Of a DNA stretch of 64,000 bases, positions 54,464 through 64,000 are shown piece after piece. The notes under the pieces are model-generated. The model was not told the origin of the DNA. It worked only from the letters and a program-made list of their open reading frames with translations, and ran no database searches. Source of the DNA: Kalmusia sp. IMI 367209 (Eukaryota > Ascomycota > Dothideomycetes > Pleosporales > Didymosphaeriaceae); the NCBI GenBank assembly GCA_027946365.1, contig JAPEUQ010000004.1, positions 2,914,001-2,978,000 of the forward strand, in the 5' to 3' direction. The number at the start of each line of letters is the position of its first letter. Within the stretch, counting starts at the first letter, position 1. A program made the position numbers and the translations under genes.

Positions 54464-55241
54464 GGTGTTTAGAAAAACGTGCGTTGTGGATCCCCAGGTC
54501 CTGTTTAGAGCCAAATCGTCGCTCGGCAAGTGGGCAAGTGCAGGGAGAAGTACGGCAAGCAGGGCCCCCGTGATAACACCAAGTATCAAACCCTTCGCGT
54601 TTGCAAGCATGACACAAGGCCTTGTAACGGTACCGAGTCTTGTAAGCAGTCAATTACAGTCAATTGAACGGTTGGTGGCCAATGGTGTGAAAAATTCTGG
54701 AGCAATGATTGTGCTCGGACGGGGGATGGCGTCAGTCTCGGCATAGTTGCTCGGGTAGCGCCCCGTATTTCGAGACCGGAAACGGATGTGCAGCCTCACC
54801 GACGCTTAGCAAGGGCCCAGACACATGAGTAAGTGGAGCGGAAAATCGCCGCACTATTCTAGCAGATGCTGCCCCTCTTCATATGATGTTTTGTAAGGGC
54901 TGACAATCCCAAAAACCTCGCAAGGTAGCCGTGGTATGAACACCTCTTCATTTGCGCGAGGCGCATCGAATGACGAAAAGATGAGCGACGAATCACCCCT
55001 GCCATATCAGCCTGCCATATCTGATCTTCCGAATGTATATTTGCTGGTGCGCATCGAGCGGCAGTGACATGTAGATGATTAGCAGGTATTGATCAAGCGA
55101 GAGCACGCATGGCGACACAGCAAGCGCACTTGATTCGGTGAAAATGCTGCCATTGAGAAAACCGTATTTAGGAAAATAACCCAAACGTCTCTGATACGTA
55201 CGATGACTGAATAACGTCCTCATGCGTTGATCGGGTGCGCA
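54464..55241. other. Intergenic
   Basis: About 780 nt between the nitroreductase and the DUF1772 gene (both minus strand). The open frame of the nitroreductase continues further upstream to 54610, but I see no reason to use that start. No other gene is seen. Confidence 0.5.
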
Positions 55242-55764
55242 TTACAACAGGGACGCCCAGACACCCGCTCCCGCACTCGCCAAGAGCATCACGCCCCTCC
55301 AGAAGTTGAATGTCCCCCACCTCTCCACCAGTTGCCTCGAATCCGGCTTGTCCTCCTTCTCGCTCTGTGCCCTTTTCGACAGTTCGGTGATGGTCCCCCA
55401 CATCAAAAGACGCGTATACGGTGCGAGGCCGAATAATCCAACTGCAGCTGCGATGTAGAAGTTCCTCTTCGCATCCGACGCGATATCAGCCGCGCGATAC
55501 GCAAGGGTCGCGAAACCGAGAGATGCACTGAGGGCGGTTCCGGTGACGGGGATGATGCCAGACTCGTACAGGATGAGCCATTGCTTCGTGAGGGTTGGGC
55601 CTGTGGCATGGAGAAGCGCGGGGAAGGTAATGATTGAGGTGGTGAGGTTTGCGCCTGCCCAGGTCAGCTCGAGGCTGGAAAAGGTGTTCAAAACACCACC
55701 TACCTGCTGCGAGGGAAGCAGCGAGGATGCTATACGTCTGCAGCGCCGGAGTGAATAGAGACAT
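55242..55764 (-). CDS. DUF1772 / anthrone-oxygenase-like small membrane protein
   Basis: Exons are 55764-55704 and 55654-55242 (157 aa, 49-nt phase-1 intron). The protein has four hydrophobic helices, for example LQTYSILAASLAAGANL, an ITFPALLHATGPTLTKQW segment, ALSASLGFATLAYRAA and a C-terminal GVMLLASAGAGVWASLL. This fits the DUF1772 family, which includes the anthrone oxygenases of polyketide clusters as well as many members of unknown role. There is no polyketide synthase in the window, so a role in secondary metabolism cannot be claimed. Confidence 0.8.
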
Positions 55765-57303
55765 CTTGGATAATTAAGGGCTCTTCGAGACTGGTACGTT
55801 GATGGTTAGGCTTAGAATCGACAACAGCAGAAAGACTTTGTGAGATGGAAGCTGTTCTGGTTATACCTACTTACGAGCGGACCGCCGTCTTATATCTAGA
55901 GAGACGCGCTACGGCCCCCCTCCCAGCGGACGTTGAAGCTACCATGGCGCATTCACGCCTCGTCCGCCTACGGCTATTCGATTGGACGACAGGATATCGT
56001 TCTGCCATCCTCTTCGTGTCGCAGTGAGATTCGGCGTAGAAATAGCTCCATAGCACCGACGATGTGTAGATTTGGTCGCTTCTAGTGACATCTGCTCACT
56101 GCTCAGAGGCATATTGACTGAAGCAGGCAGAGAACATGGGAGGACACTAACCCGTTATGGTATAGTGTACGCGAGGTGCGGTGTGTTTACTCAGCCATGG
56201 ATGCGATCACATAAACATCCATACAAGTCGCTCCAACTTCATCCCGTTCTCATTGTGATGGCTATTCTGACAATGATGGAGGCGCTTAAGCTGGAATGCG
56301 TCGAGAATGGGTGGTGGGTTTAGTTGACTTGGACATGTGACCACGTGCAGGCGTGCCGCCATTCGTATGTGAAATCTAGGCATCCTGGGTGCGAGATCAG
56401 CTGGTGAAGCTGACGATATTCCATCTATGGTTCACGAAAGACCAAGCTGCTCTCGCAGGGTTCATTCACGCTACGACAGCATTTGAAGTCTTTGTCCGTA
56501 TTGTATCAATCGCTGGCCAACGTTTGTATCTATTCCCCCATTGCATAGTCTCGTCCTTGGAGTCCGAGTATCGCGATGGCAGTGTATGCTCTGGTCTGCA
56601 ATACCATACATTCGTCTCTACTAAACTCACTCTCCTCATGTAATCTATATGCGGCTCCTTTGCACGAATACGCCTTCGCGTCAAAACATTGAAAACGTTC
56701 AGTAGGATGCACGCGAATCATCCCACACCACGCGACCAGCTCACCGTCGCTGGTGCCACTGAACTATCGGCCGTCTCTATTCATCGATATCGCGCGTATC
56801 TGCCGCCTCGTTCATGCGCAACGGCTAGCATGTCGAACGGGTTGGGCAGTGCAACCAAGGTTTTGGTCGTTCGTAACGACAACGCGCATAATCTTGCTGA
56901 CGATCATGCGATCTCAACTCGGACTTTCTTCATGATACCAGATACGTATTTCGTGCATGCAGATAAAGAGGCGGGTTCTAGGATGAATTCGAGGCTGAGA
57001 TGATCAAAGCATACAGCGTTGAGGAGGGCGTAGAGATATAATGTGAACGGCCGTCGTGCCATCCGTGAGAGCGGGATAACGAAATGCGAGAAATCAAGGA
57101 TGAGGTGAGCAATATTGACCGGTGTTTCTATATATTTTTTCTTCTAATATACTGACTATGTTCTTGAGCGGAGAGCGAATTATATATACAAATTGCAGAA
57201 GGTAATATTTTTCTTGTTTCCAAAGGGGGGTATCAATTGAAAAAGACTCGCGAACATCATACACGTCGAGGGCAGTGTCATCCCTAATTCCGGTCTCCGA
57301 ATC
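55765..57303. other. Intergenic, about 1.5 kb, no supported gene
   Basis: Open frames here are short and lack motifs. It holds the promoter of the DUF1772 gene (left side) and the 3' UTR of the F-box-like gene (right side). TA-rich runs occur near 57130-57190. Confidence 0.5.
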
Positions 57304-58809
57304 TTAGGACTGTCGTCGCCTCACACGCTCCTCGAAGTCCCTTTTCCACGTCGGCATCATCTTCCGCAGCCGTGGGTCCGCGATATCAAGATCAAATGTT
57401 TCAAGCGTGGCTCCCGCCCTCTCCGCGTACACCCTGGCGCTTTCCGCTTGATATTGTCGGATAACGCATCTTTCCATTAGGTGGAGTCTTTCTAGTCGCT
57501 GCGACCTCAGGTTCTTCAGCAAGCTGTTGAGTGCCTGCTCGTCGGGGACGGGAAAATCCGTGTTGATTTGGACCTCGACGATGGTGTCCGGCAGCATGCT
57601 TCCGATGCAGGGAATGTCTCCGTGTTCCCACGGTTGCTCGCCTTCAGGAAGAATGCTGTCGAGTCCGAGTCGTTGTCCGGACTCGACAGGCGGTCCGCAG
57701 AAGACCTGTACGTCTACTTCCAGCCTTTGGAGGCGACGAAAGGAGAGGAGGGACGAGACGCCGTTGATGATGTCGCCAGACAGCTCATCGATAGTGATAG
57801 CCAGCTCAAGGAGCGTGTTTCCGCAATAACGTGCGAGCGCTTCAACAAAGAGCCCTACGTTCCAGTCGTGCTCGCAGCCATGCCATTTGGTTTCGTGGGA
57901 GTATCTGAAGACTGCAAGGGAGGGTGTATGGCGGACTAGTTCGCCGATGCCCTCACTGTCAATACAACACGATACGAGTTCAATGCGGTTCACAAAAGGT
58001 GCAATTGTGGGCGTGCTCCATGTGAATGGATAACCTGTGTACCCATCGTCGACAGCGACGGCGCTTACGAGGTAAAGCTCCGTAACTGAACTCAGCTCTA
58101 GAAATGGCTGCACGCTTTGCAAAGCTGCCTTCTCCTCATACCCTGACGACATAAAGGGCAGGATAGTCTTCAGTTTACCCAAGGGCCGAGGGCGAGAGTC
58201 TCCCGCCTGGGTAGCCCTGTTGACAATTGCTGCGAGCCCAGAGAGTGGAAGGTGATACTCGGGAGCTTCTGGCGCAAAATTTTGCCATCCAGGGTCAAGG
58301 CGTAGACTTTTGAGGTTGGGTAACAGACCGAGGAGCGCAATGGTCGTGCACGAGATTTGCGTGTTGTCCTCATCAGCACGCACCTCTTCCTCTTCCATCA
58401 TTCTTGTCCACCACGCCTCGGTATCCACGTCAGTATCCTTCAAGAAAGGCGATGTGGTGACCAAACTCTTCACTCTCTCCATCGCGTCGGGATCTTTACG
58501 GAAGTCCAGTAGGTCGGCATCTTCTTCTTCAATACCCCTTGGATCCCACAGGTCCAGAGTCTCAATGTACTCTGCTATCATCGGGTCTCGGGAAATTGCT
58601 TCTAGAATCCCTAGCGTGTTATCCAGTCTTCCGGTGCCGTAGTTGTGAACGTGCCTCCATTGTCGCTTTAGCACATTGTGGCGCTCAATTTGCGATTTCG
58701 CACGTCCGTGGATGGCTTTGGAGACCAGACTGAGCCCTTCGATGCCCAGCGGAAGGCTGAGGTCGATGATTGCATCAATAATTTCTGAGGGGAGGCTCAG
58801 GAAGCTCAT
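57304..58809 (-). CDS. F-box-like protein
   Basis: An intronless gene of 501 aa from ATG 58809; codons further upstream in frame are not ATG. Residues 2-45 look like a fungal F-box (SFLSLPSEIIDAIIDL, then GLSLVSKAIHGRAKSQ). The rest is a series of Leu-rich segments (LYLVSAVAVDDG, NRIELVSCCIDSEGIGEL, LLELAITIDELSGDII) of the LRR-like type found in such proteins. F-box proteins recruit substrates to SCF ubiquitin ligases; many fungal ones are lineage-specific and uncharacterised. The C-terminus is basic. Confidence 0.75.
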   Translation of the reverse strand: MSFLSLPSEIIDAIIDLSLPLGIEGLSLVSKAIHGRAKSQIERHNVLKRQWRHVHNYGTGRLDNTLGILEAISRDPMIAEYIETLDLWDPRGIEEEDADLLDFRKDPDAMERVKSLVTTSPFLKDTDVDTEAWWTRMMEEEEVRADEDNTQISCTTIALLGLLPNLKSLRLDPGWQNFAPEAPEYHLPLSGLAAIVNRATQAGDSRPRPLGKLKTILPFMSSGYEEKAALQSVQPFLELSSVTELYLVSAVAVDDGYTGYPFTWSTPTIAPFVNRIELVSCCIDSEGIGELVRHTPSLAVFRYSHETKWHGCEHDWNVGLFVEALARYCGNTLLELAITIDELSGDIINGVSSLLSFRRLQRLEVDVQVFCGPPVESGQRLGLDSILPEGEQPWEHGDIPCIGSMLPDTIVEVQINTDFPVPDEQALNSLLKNLRSQRLERLHLMERCVIRQYQAESARVYAERAGATLETFDLDIADPRLRKMMPTWKRDFEERVRRRQS

Positions 58810-61031
58810 GGTTGCTTGACTAAGCTGCAAATTTCTCACATGCGGGGTCGCATATATGTTTACCAATCTACGTTGCGAAGTGCTGGCGAAGGAGGATGAA
58901 ATGTACCGCGCTATCCTACCAGGACTCCATTTTTACGAGTTGGTCAAGTATGGTGGCCTGACCATAGGTTGAAGAACGATATTGGAAGTAGATCTGCAGT
59001 CATTGGAAGTTCTTGTGGTCTGAGAGGAGCGCCGAACCCTTCGCTGAACCGAGCCAATAGAATCTCGGTGACGTAATGCCGTTATCTCCTGATTCATGTG
59101 CCTGAGGCTCTTAGTACCAACAGCATCGCTTTTTCGCATGTGATCTTGTCTTCGAGACGAAGGCGGTAATCCATACTGTGTTGGAAGTGTCCGGATCTCG
59201 TGATATATACACTAGACACACTTTCAGTCTAGTCCTAATCCGTCCGAGACAAACACGGCGAGAACGACATTTAAACCGACGTCTCGCGTGTTTCCCATGT
59301 CTTGCTCAGGGCACACGATTGGCGCAGTTTCATGCCTATGCGTTCGCTTGCTCCAATGTTCAACTTCGAGTACCGCAGCAGCTTCCACCGCGGGCAGCGC
59401 GCTTTGGATTCGTAAAAATATCGAAGAGCAGCACTGCCTGAACAACTTACGGTAACCCCCATCATTCAATTGTAGACAACAAGTACCTATTGATCAATAC
59501 TGACTACTGCAGTACTTCCTCAGGGAGCCGACGCTCATCTCTGCTGTTTTGTGCGTAGGCCGCAAGCGCTCCCAGCCAGACTTTCACTGGCCACAAACTC
59601 ACCACCACGTGTCGCCTCACAGCCGGGCATACGACGGCTCTAAGCCGAAACAACAAGTAACCCCACCATCTATCAGAATTCTTGCGAGCGTCTATGAATA
59701 GCATCGGGCCCGAATGTGTACCTTCAATATTTGTGCGCGAATGAAAGTCTTCGTCAGCAAGGGCACGATTGATGCGATTGTGTGGTGCAGAGAGGGCCGC
59801 TGCGCTGCGGTAAATGAGGCGAATTGGGCCACCTGTGGTAGGTGCCTCTTCAGGTTCACCCCCGCTTTTCTAGATGCACTGCCCAACATCGTTGACCGGC
59901 GCAGGTGACTCTCGTGTTGCCCCCATAACGTTCGACTGACTACGCACGCTCGCCGCACAGTCTGATCTTATGGAGCCTTTCTATAGGCTCGAGGTTGCTT
60001 GCAATAGATGGATCACCTTAGAATGCGGCTATCTGACCAGTGGGATAGGAATCACCTAGGTAGCAAAAGCCACACCCCGACCCGAACGAGGCGCATTGCA
60101 AGGCGCTTGTCATAGCCAGCCAGTATTCTGTGTGTGCAGCACCAGATCGATCTCAAGCACAAAGCTACGTTGGAGCCAAGGTTCCAGCCTTTGATTCACA
60201 TGTATCACGACTAGTGACAGTTCGCGTGTTTTCCGGTCTCAATTCGAGTAGGATATGATTCAGCAGAGTGCTCTATAATCGCCCGCGCAGAGTCACTTGC
60301 GCAGAGCCTCCTGCACAAAGCGCGTTGTGGCTCGCTTGCCGCGACATTTAATCCCCTCCCGTCCCGCCCGCCTCTTCGATCCTCCCCGCGCATCAGCCAT
60401 CATCAACAACATTGATTCTTCCGCCAAACTGCGAATATCTACCGCAGATCCCCTGCTCGTCTTGCACGGCGCCGTATATGAGACCACTGACCCATTCACC
60501 GTCAGCTTCGGTCTACCTTTTTCGCACGCGCAAAACGAGCTAGAGCCAACACTGAGGCGATCGGAAGCGCAAAACCAGCCCATTTTTGATCAGGCGAAAA
60601 GAAACATCATCGCGAAGCTCCATTCTCTGTTTCATGCCGCCTAGGCGACTTCCTCCGCGCAGCGCGTTTCATTGCCTTGAAGCGGTCGTAGGCCAACGCG
60701 ACCCCGGAACTTTAGCGAGTTGGGACCCTAGCTGCCTGGCGGCTGTGGACCGGGGCGCAGATCATCAACATCTACGGAGTAGACATTGTAAGCTTCGATA
60801 GCCTTAACATTGCGAGGTATCAGAATAGACCCTGACTGTAGATAGTTCAGGAGACATAAGTGGCTATACGTCTGGCAGTGTTGTGCCTGCGGTTACTCTA
60901 ATATCAACATCACTTGGTATTTCGACCATGCGCTTTCACTCTAGCAACCTTTGACAGGTGTATAGGTTCTTCGCACACTTCAAGACATTGCGACAATCGG
61001 CCCTCTGCTTCAAACCCACCTCGCGAACTGT
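58810..61031. other. Intergenic, about 2.2 kb, no supported gene
   Basis: Several medium-length frames occur (for example 60297-60644 plus, which lacks an ATG, and 60293-60583 minus). None shows a motif or paired splice sites. The stretch separates the F-box-like gene from the retropepsin-like gene. Confidence 0.5.
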
Positions 61032-61834
61032 ATGATGCCTGCCACCACGAGATCACAAGCCCGAAAACGCGATACCGAGCATGCACCTCCCCGTGTCGCT
61101 CATAAGCGGCACGTCTTCTCTTGGATGGATTCGCTGTTACCTGCCGCTGAACGTCTCTGGATAATAATACTCGGGGTCTTCAGGGCCCTTCTCGGCTTTA
61201 TCAAATCGTTGTCAAATACTACGCAAATTGGAGACTACGACACGACAATGGAAGTCCTATTCGACGTCGATGATAAGGCTGGTGGGAAAAGAGAAGAATA
61301 TCGTGTCGCGAAAGGGACCCTTGACTCTGGGACTCTCTATCATAATCTGATTTCCGTGAACTGTGTGAACAGATTTCCTGGCATCATATGGCACTCTCGC
61401 AAGAGGAAACGCATTCTTCGAGGCCTAGGAAATGGACACCTCGTATCTCTCGGCGTCGTGAAAGGTCGATGGGCTGCCCTCAAATCCGATAGCTGGCTTG
61501 GTCGCCGTGTGGGCAGAATGTTTTACGAGTCGCAATTCCACGTATGCGAAAATGTAGGAGATCTTGACATACTCATCGGTCGCCAGACGATGAAGGATTA
61601 CAACCTTCCTCTTAATTTTCCACCTGGCTATCCTGGATTTCACCCCGAATTACCCGCGGTCAATAGTAAGTTTGAAGCTACTGTCGCACGGCATGTGCAT
61701 TACTAATCCCGCCAGAAACCAAAAACAAATCAGACCAAAATACTCAGAACAAAAAGCGTGAACAAAACGCAGCGGACAAACAGAAGCGAATAAAAGACAG
61801 TAAGAAAAAGGATGCCACCGACAAACGTAAATAA
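61032..61834 (+). CDS. Membrane protein with a retropepsin-like aspartic protease motif and a Lys-rich tail
   Basis: Exons are 61032-61665 and 61716-61834 (250 aa, 50-nt phase-1 intron). The N-terminus is basic (TRSQARKR). A likely transmembrane helix spans about residues 42-59 (LWIIILGVFRALLGFI). Next comes GTLDSGTLYHNLIS with the D98-S99-G100 triad expected for a retropepsin-like active site, then a beta-rich part and DLDILIGRQTMKDYNL, which matches the conserved hydrophobic-Gly flap of the second half. The spliced tail is lysine/glutamine-rich (KTKNKSDQNTQNKKREQN). Such stand-alone domains in fungi can derive from retroelement gag-pol proteases. No integrase or reverse transcriptase is near. 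Catalytic activity is unproven. Confidence 0.65.
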
Positions 61835-62359
61835 TCCTAAAGGTCCGCCGAGAATGATGACTATGTGACACACAAATAACAATTTACGAACTCAATGAGA
61901 ATAATTTTCTAAATGGAAATCGCACGATGTTCTACATACCCCTGCCTCTATTGCATGCTACTTTCAAGCCTCATGACAGATGACATGCTGTTCCAGCAGA
62001 GATCATCACACGATTGGTTGTGCAATTACCTAGTCGTCTGGTTCAGGCACTATCTAAGCGCTTGATGTGAAAAAAAAAAAAAATAATCTGGGACAGTGAT
62101 AGTAAGCGCATAATGAAGTGTACGTCATCAGATATCATTGAGTCGGCCTGTATGACCATCCACCACATAGAATCAAAGGTCTATTGATGAAGAAAAGTTT
62201 GCCATCGAAGTTTAGAAGCAACCAACCTGCGTATCATGGATTGACTGTGATAATGTTCCGCAAAAGACATTGCCCCAAGTTCTGCTATCTACACAAGGGA
62301 TTTCATCTTGTTTTCGTCACTTCTCAGAGCTTATGAAAACAACTTGTACCGCGGCAAAT
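61835..62359. other. Convergent intergenic region
   Basis: A 525-nt AT-rich spacer between two converging genes. It contains an A14 run at 62070-62083. Nothing else is seen. Confidence 0.5.
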
Positions 62360-63293
62360 CTACTGACGGTAAGTGAATGTAAAGTGAGGGGGACAAGTCA
62401 CATACGCTGCAGCGACAGCAAATACTTCGGCTCGCTTCGCATTTGTGAATGCGCTCAAGCAGGCCGATATGAGGAAGTTAAAACCGATGATGACGCCAAG
62501 TTTGGCCCGAGGCGAGGAGATGCTGTGAAGCACGACGATGGACAGTATGGGTATCAAGGATGCCATCACGTTGGATATCCCACGAGTCAGCTTCCTGACC
62601 GATGAATCTTCGTATCCGACAATGCCGTGCTTTCTCGATGATGGTTTGAACCTTCCGAGCCCGCATTTGAACAGATATACCGCGTTCTCAGCGACTAGTC
62701 TTGTGAACGCGTCATCTTGCCGACGAGATTTCAGCGTCACCAAGTCATGGCGATGACTTGTCGGATTCTGCACAGATCCCCATATATCGCTGTCCTCTCC
62801 TATTAAACAGAGTGGTCCCATCGTATCAGACGAGAGGAAATGCTGAATGTACCGCAGATCCCACGAATTTGGCTCTTCGAACTTGTTGATAATAGATTGC
62901 TCTATTAACGCTCGATCTATATTGAGATTATCAACAGGGCTATCCATGATCATTAACAAAAGTATACACACTGTATTTTTCCAGCACCTCGCGTATTTTC
63001 CAGACGAGATCTCTCTGCGCCGTGTCCTCGCTATCCTCAGGCTCATTAAGCCACTCGAAGTCTACCGCATAGCGATCCCTTTTATGTCTACCGTCTCTAC
63101 TATCTTCCGTTTCTTGCTCTATCAGTCTTTTTTCTAGCACTTCGAGTTCAGCCTGGAAATACAACAAGTTGCGAGCATTCAAGGCACTGAAGGTTCGAAA
63201 GATCTGTGTCTCAGGTATCAATCCCATTTGACAGGCCAGCTTTGGGTAGCCAGTCGCAAGGTTATCCAAGGGTGTGTTGGGCTTGATGGTCAT
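62360..63293 (-). CDS. DUF6594 family membrane protein
   Basis: Exons are 63293-62972 and 62916-62360 (intron 62971-62917, donor GTGTGT). The protein has the order expected for DUF6594: GYPKLACQMGLIPETQIFRT, ALNARNLLYFQAELEVLEKR, then WKIREVLEKYNRALIEQSII across the intron, and two or three C-terminal transmembrane helices (ASLIPILSIVVLHSI, GVIIGFNFLISACLSAF). Start ATG 63293 is the first in frame. The family is widespread in moulds and its function is unknown. The 3' end is uncertain: the expected AAVQVVFI ending is readable after a possible further intron near 62403-62355, but in a frame that does not fit by one base, so the call ends at the stop at 62360. Confidence 0.75.
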
Positions 63294-64000
63294 GGTATTG
63301 CAGTGTAGCTGTTCAGTGACGGTAAAGAGTTCTACAACGGACTGTAGATTCGATGCAGGCTGGAAGCTGCAGGACACGTCCTCTTCTTATAGCCTTCGAG
63401 TAATCACATTTTCTCAGCCTTGCAGCTGTTATGATATATGTTTGCCCCGTTGTTCACTACTCAGTCGTCCATCCACTGAGCCTTGCTATCTTCTTCCATC
63501 GGTTTCGCAACTTCCTCATCACAGCTAACTTGTATGACCAGACGTGTCCTAGTGTCTCAATCACTAATTACAATAATCACTGTCAGGAATTCGCAATAAG
63601 GAATTTCTTAGGGTGATCTGGGATTTCCGTTGAGCGCTGGGTGCGTTGGCAGCTAGCTCAGGCTGAGGGTAGCCTCGTCAGGTGCTGGTGTCGCATTTCG
63701 CCAATGAGTGGCTGGAGCCTTGTCTCTGATTTAACCCCGCAGCTCGCTAACTTAAATAACAGGCCTCTGGTTTCCACCACCGGTGAGATTGAAGTTCCTC
63801 TCGTCCCTCGAATTCTCAGCTTGACACCTCATGCAGGTGGTACCGAGTCGCAGCACCCCAATGCATTACCACGTCACACCTTATCCCCAAACGCGTCTTA
63901 ACAAATTATCCGTCAAAGAAGACAATGAAATGCAGTATGGTCTTTTATCTTCGATAAGGGTGCCATGGTTCGTCAACTTTGGCGTGAGTTATGATCCCCG
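63294..64000. other. Intergenic to window end
   Basis: The promoter side of the DUF6594 gene and 700 nt without a recognisable gene. A frame at 63641-63901 (plus) has no motif. Confidence 0.5.

Noticed and set aside
60293..60644. Overlapping frames of about 100 aa on both strands
   Set aside because: The plus frame has no ATG and the minus frame has no family motif. They look like open frames caused by composition.

Overview
This is a window of nuclear DNA from a filamentous ascomycete (Pezizomycotina, most likely a dothideomycete-like plant-associated or saprotrophic mould). The evidence is dense genes on both strands, many 45-60 nt GT-AG introns with CTAAT/CTGAT-type branch points, Zn2Cys6 regulators, a HET-domain gene and plant-cell-wall enzymes. 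I support about 26 genes, including two clear pseudogenes and several genes with local frame damage. Exon limits were set by hand from splice signals, reading phase and family motifs. Species-level placement cannot be judged from the sequence.

Region 1 (1-13.1 kb) is a housekeeping-rich block. It holds the N-terminus of a secreted S28 serine peptidase, a large Zn2Cys6 regulator, the KEOPS subunit CGI121, cytochrome c oxidase subunit Vb (yeast COX4 type), nicotinamidase PNC1, an oxysterol-binding protein and a secreted glycerophosphodiester phosphodiesterase.

Region 2 (13.1-21.9 kb) is gene-poor. Three genes (a conserved small protein, an APH-family kinase-like protein and a conserved 205-aa protein) sit as islands between long stretches without recognisable coding sequence.

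Region 3 (21.9-30.1 kb) starts with the most striking gene. A single reading frame fuses a cysteine-rich N-terminal domain, a Ser/Thr-rich stalk with tandem repeats, a transmembrane helix and a cytosolic HET (heterokaryon incompatibility) domain, giving a receptor-like layout. Next to it lie the remains of a beta-glucoside or lactose-type utilisation cluster: a broken GH1 beta-glucosidase, a Zn2Cys6 regulator with a one-base frameshift, and a broken MFS sugar transporter.

Region 4 (31.0-46.0 kb) looks like a set for using plant phenolics and glycosides. It holds a heme-thiolate peroxygenase, a fungal_trans regulator, an organic-anion MFS transporter, a bZIP regulator, an enoyl-CoA isomerase, a secreted tannase/feruloyl esterase and a GH78 alpha-L-rhamnosidase. 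The isomerase gains a peroxisomal AKL tail only if a last 44-nt intron is removed; if that intron is kept, the protein ends without a targeting signal.

Region 5 (46-64 kb) holds a gamma-glutamylcyclotransferase-like gene with a frame-damaged 3' end, a TPO-type MFS transporter, a small hypothetical gene, a nitroreductase with an in-frame upstream start that adds a mitochondrial-like presequence, a DUF1772 membrane protein, an F-box-like protein, a membrane protein with a retropepsin-like motif, and a DUF6594 protein. I found no rRNA, tRNA, CRISPR or intact transposon.
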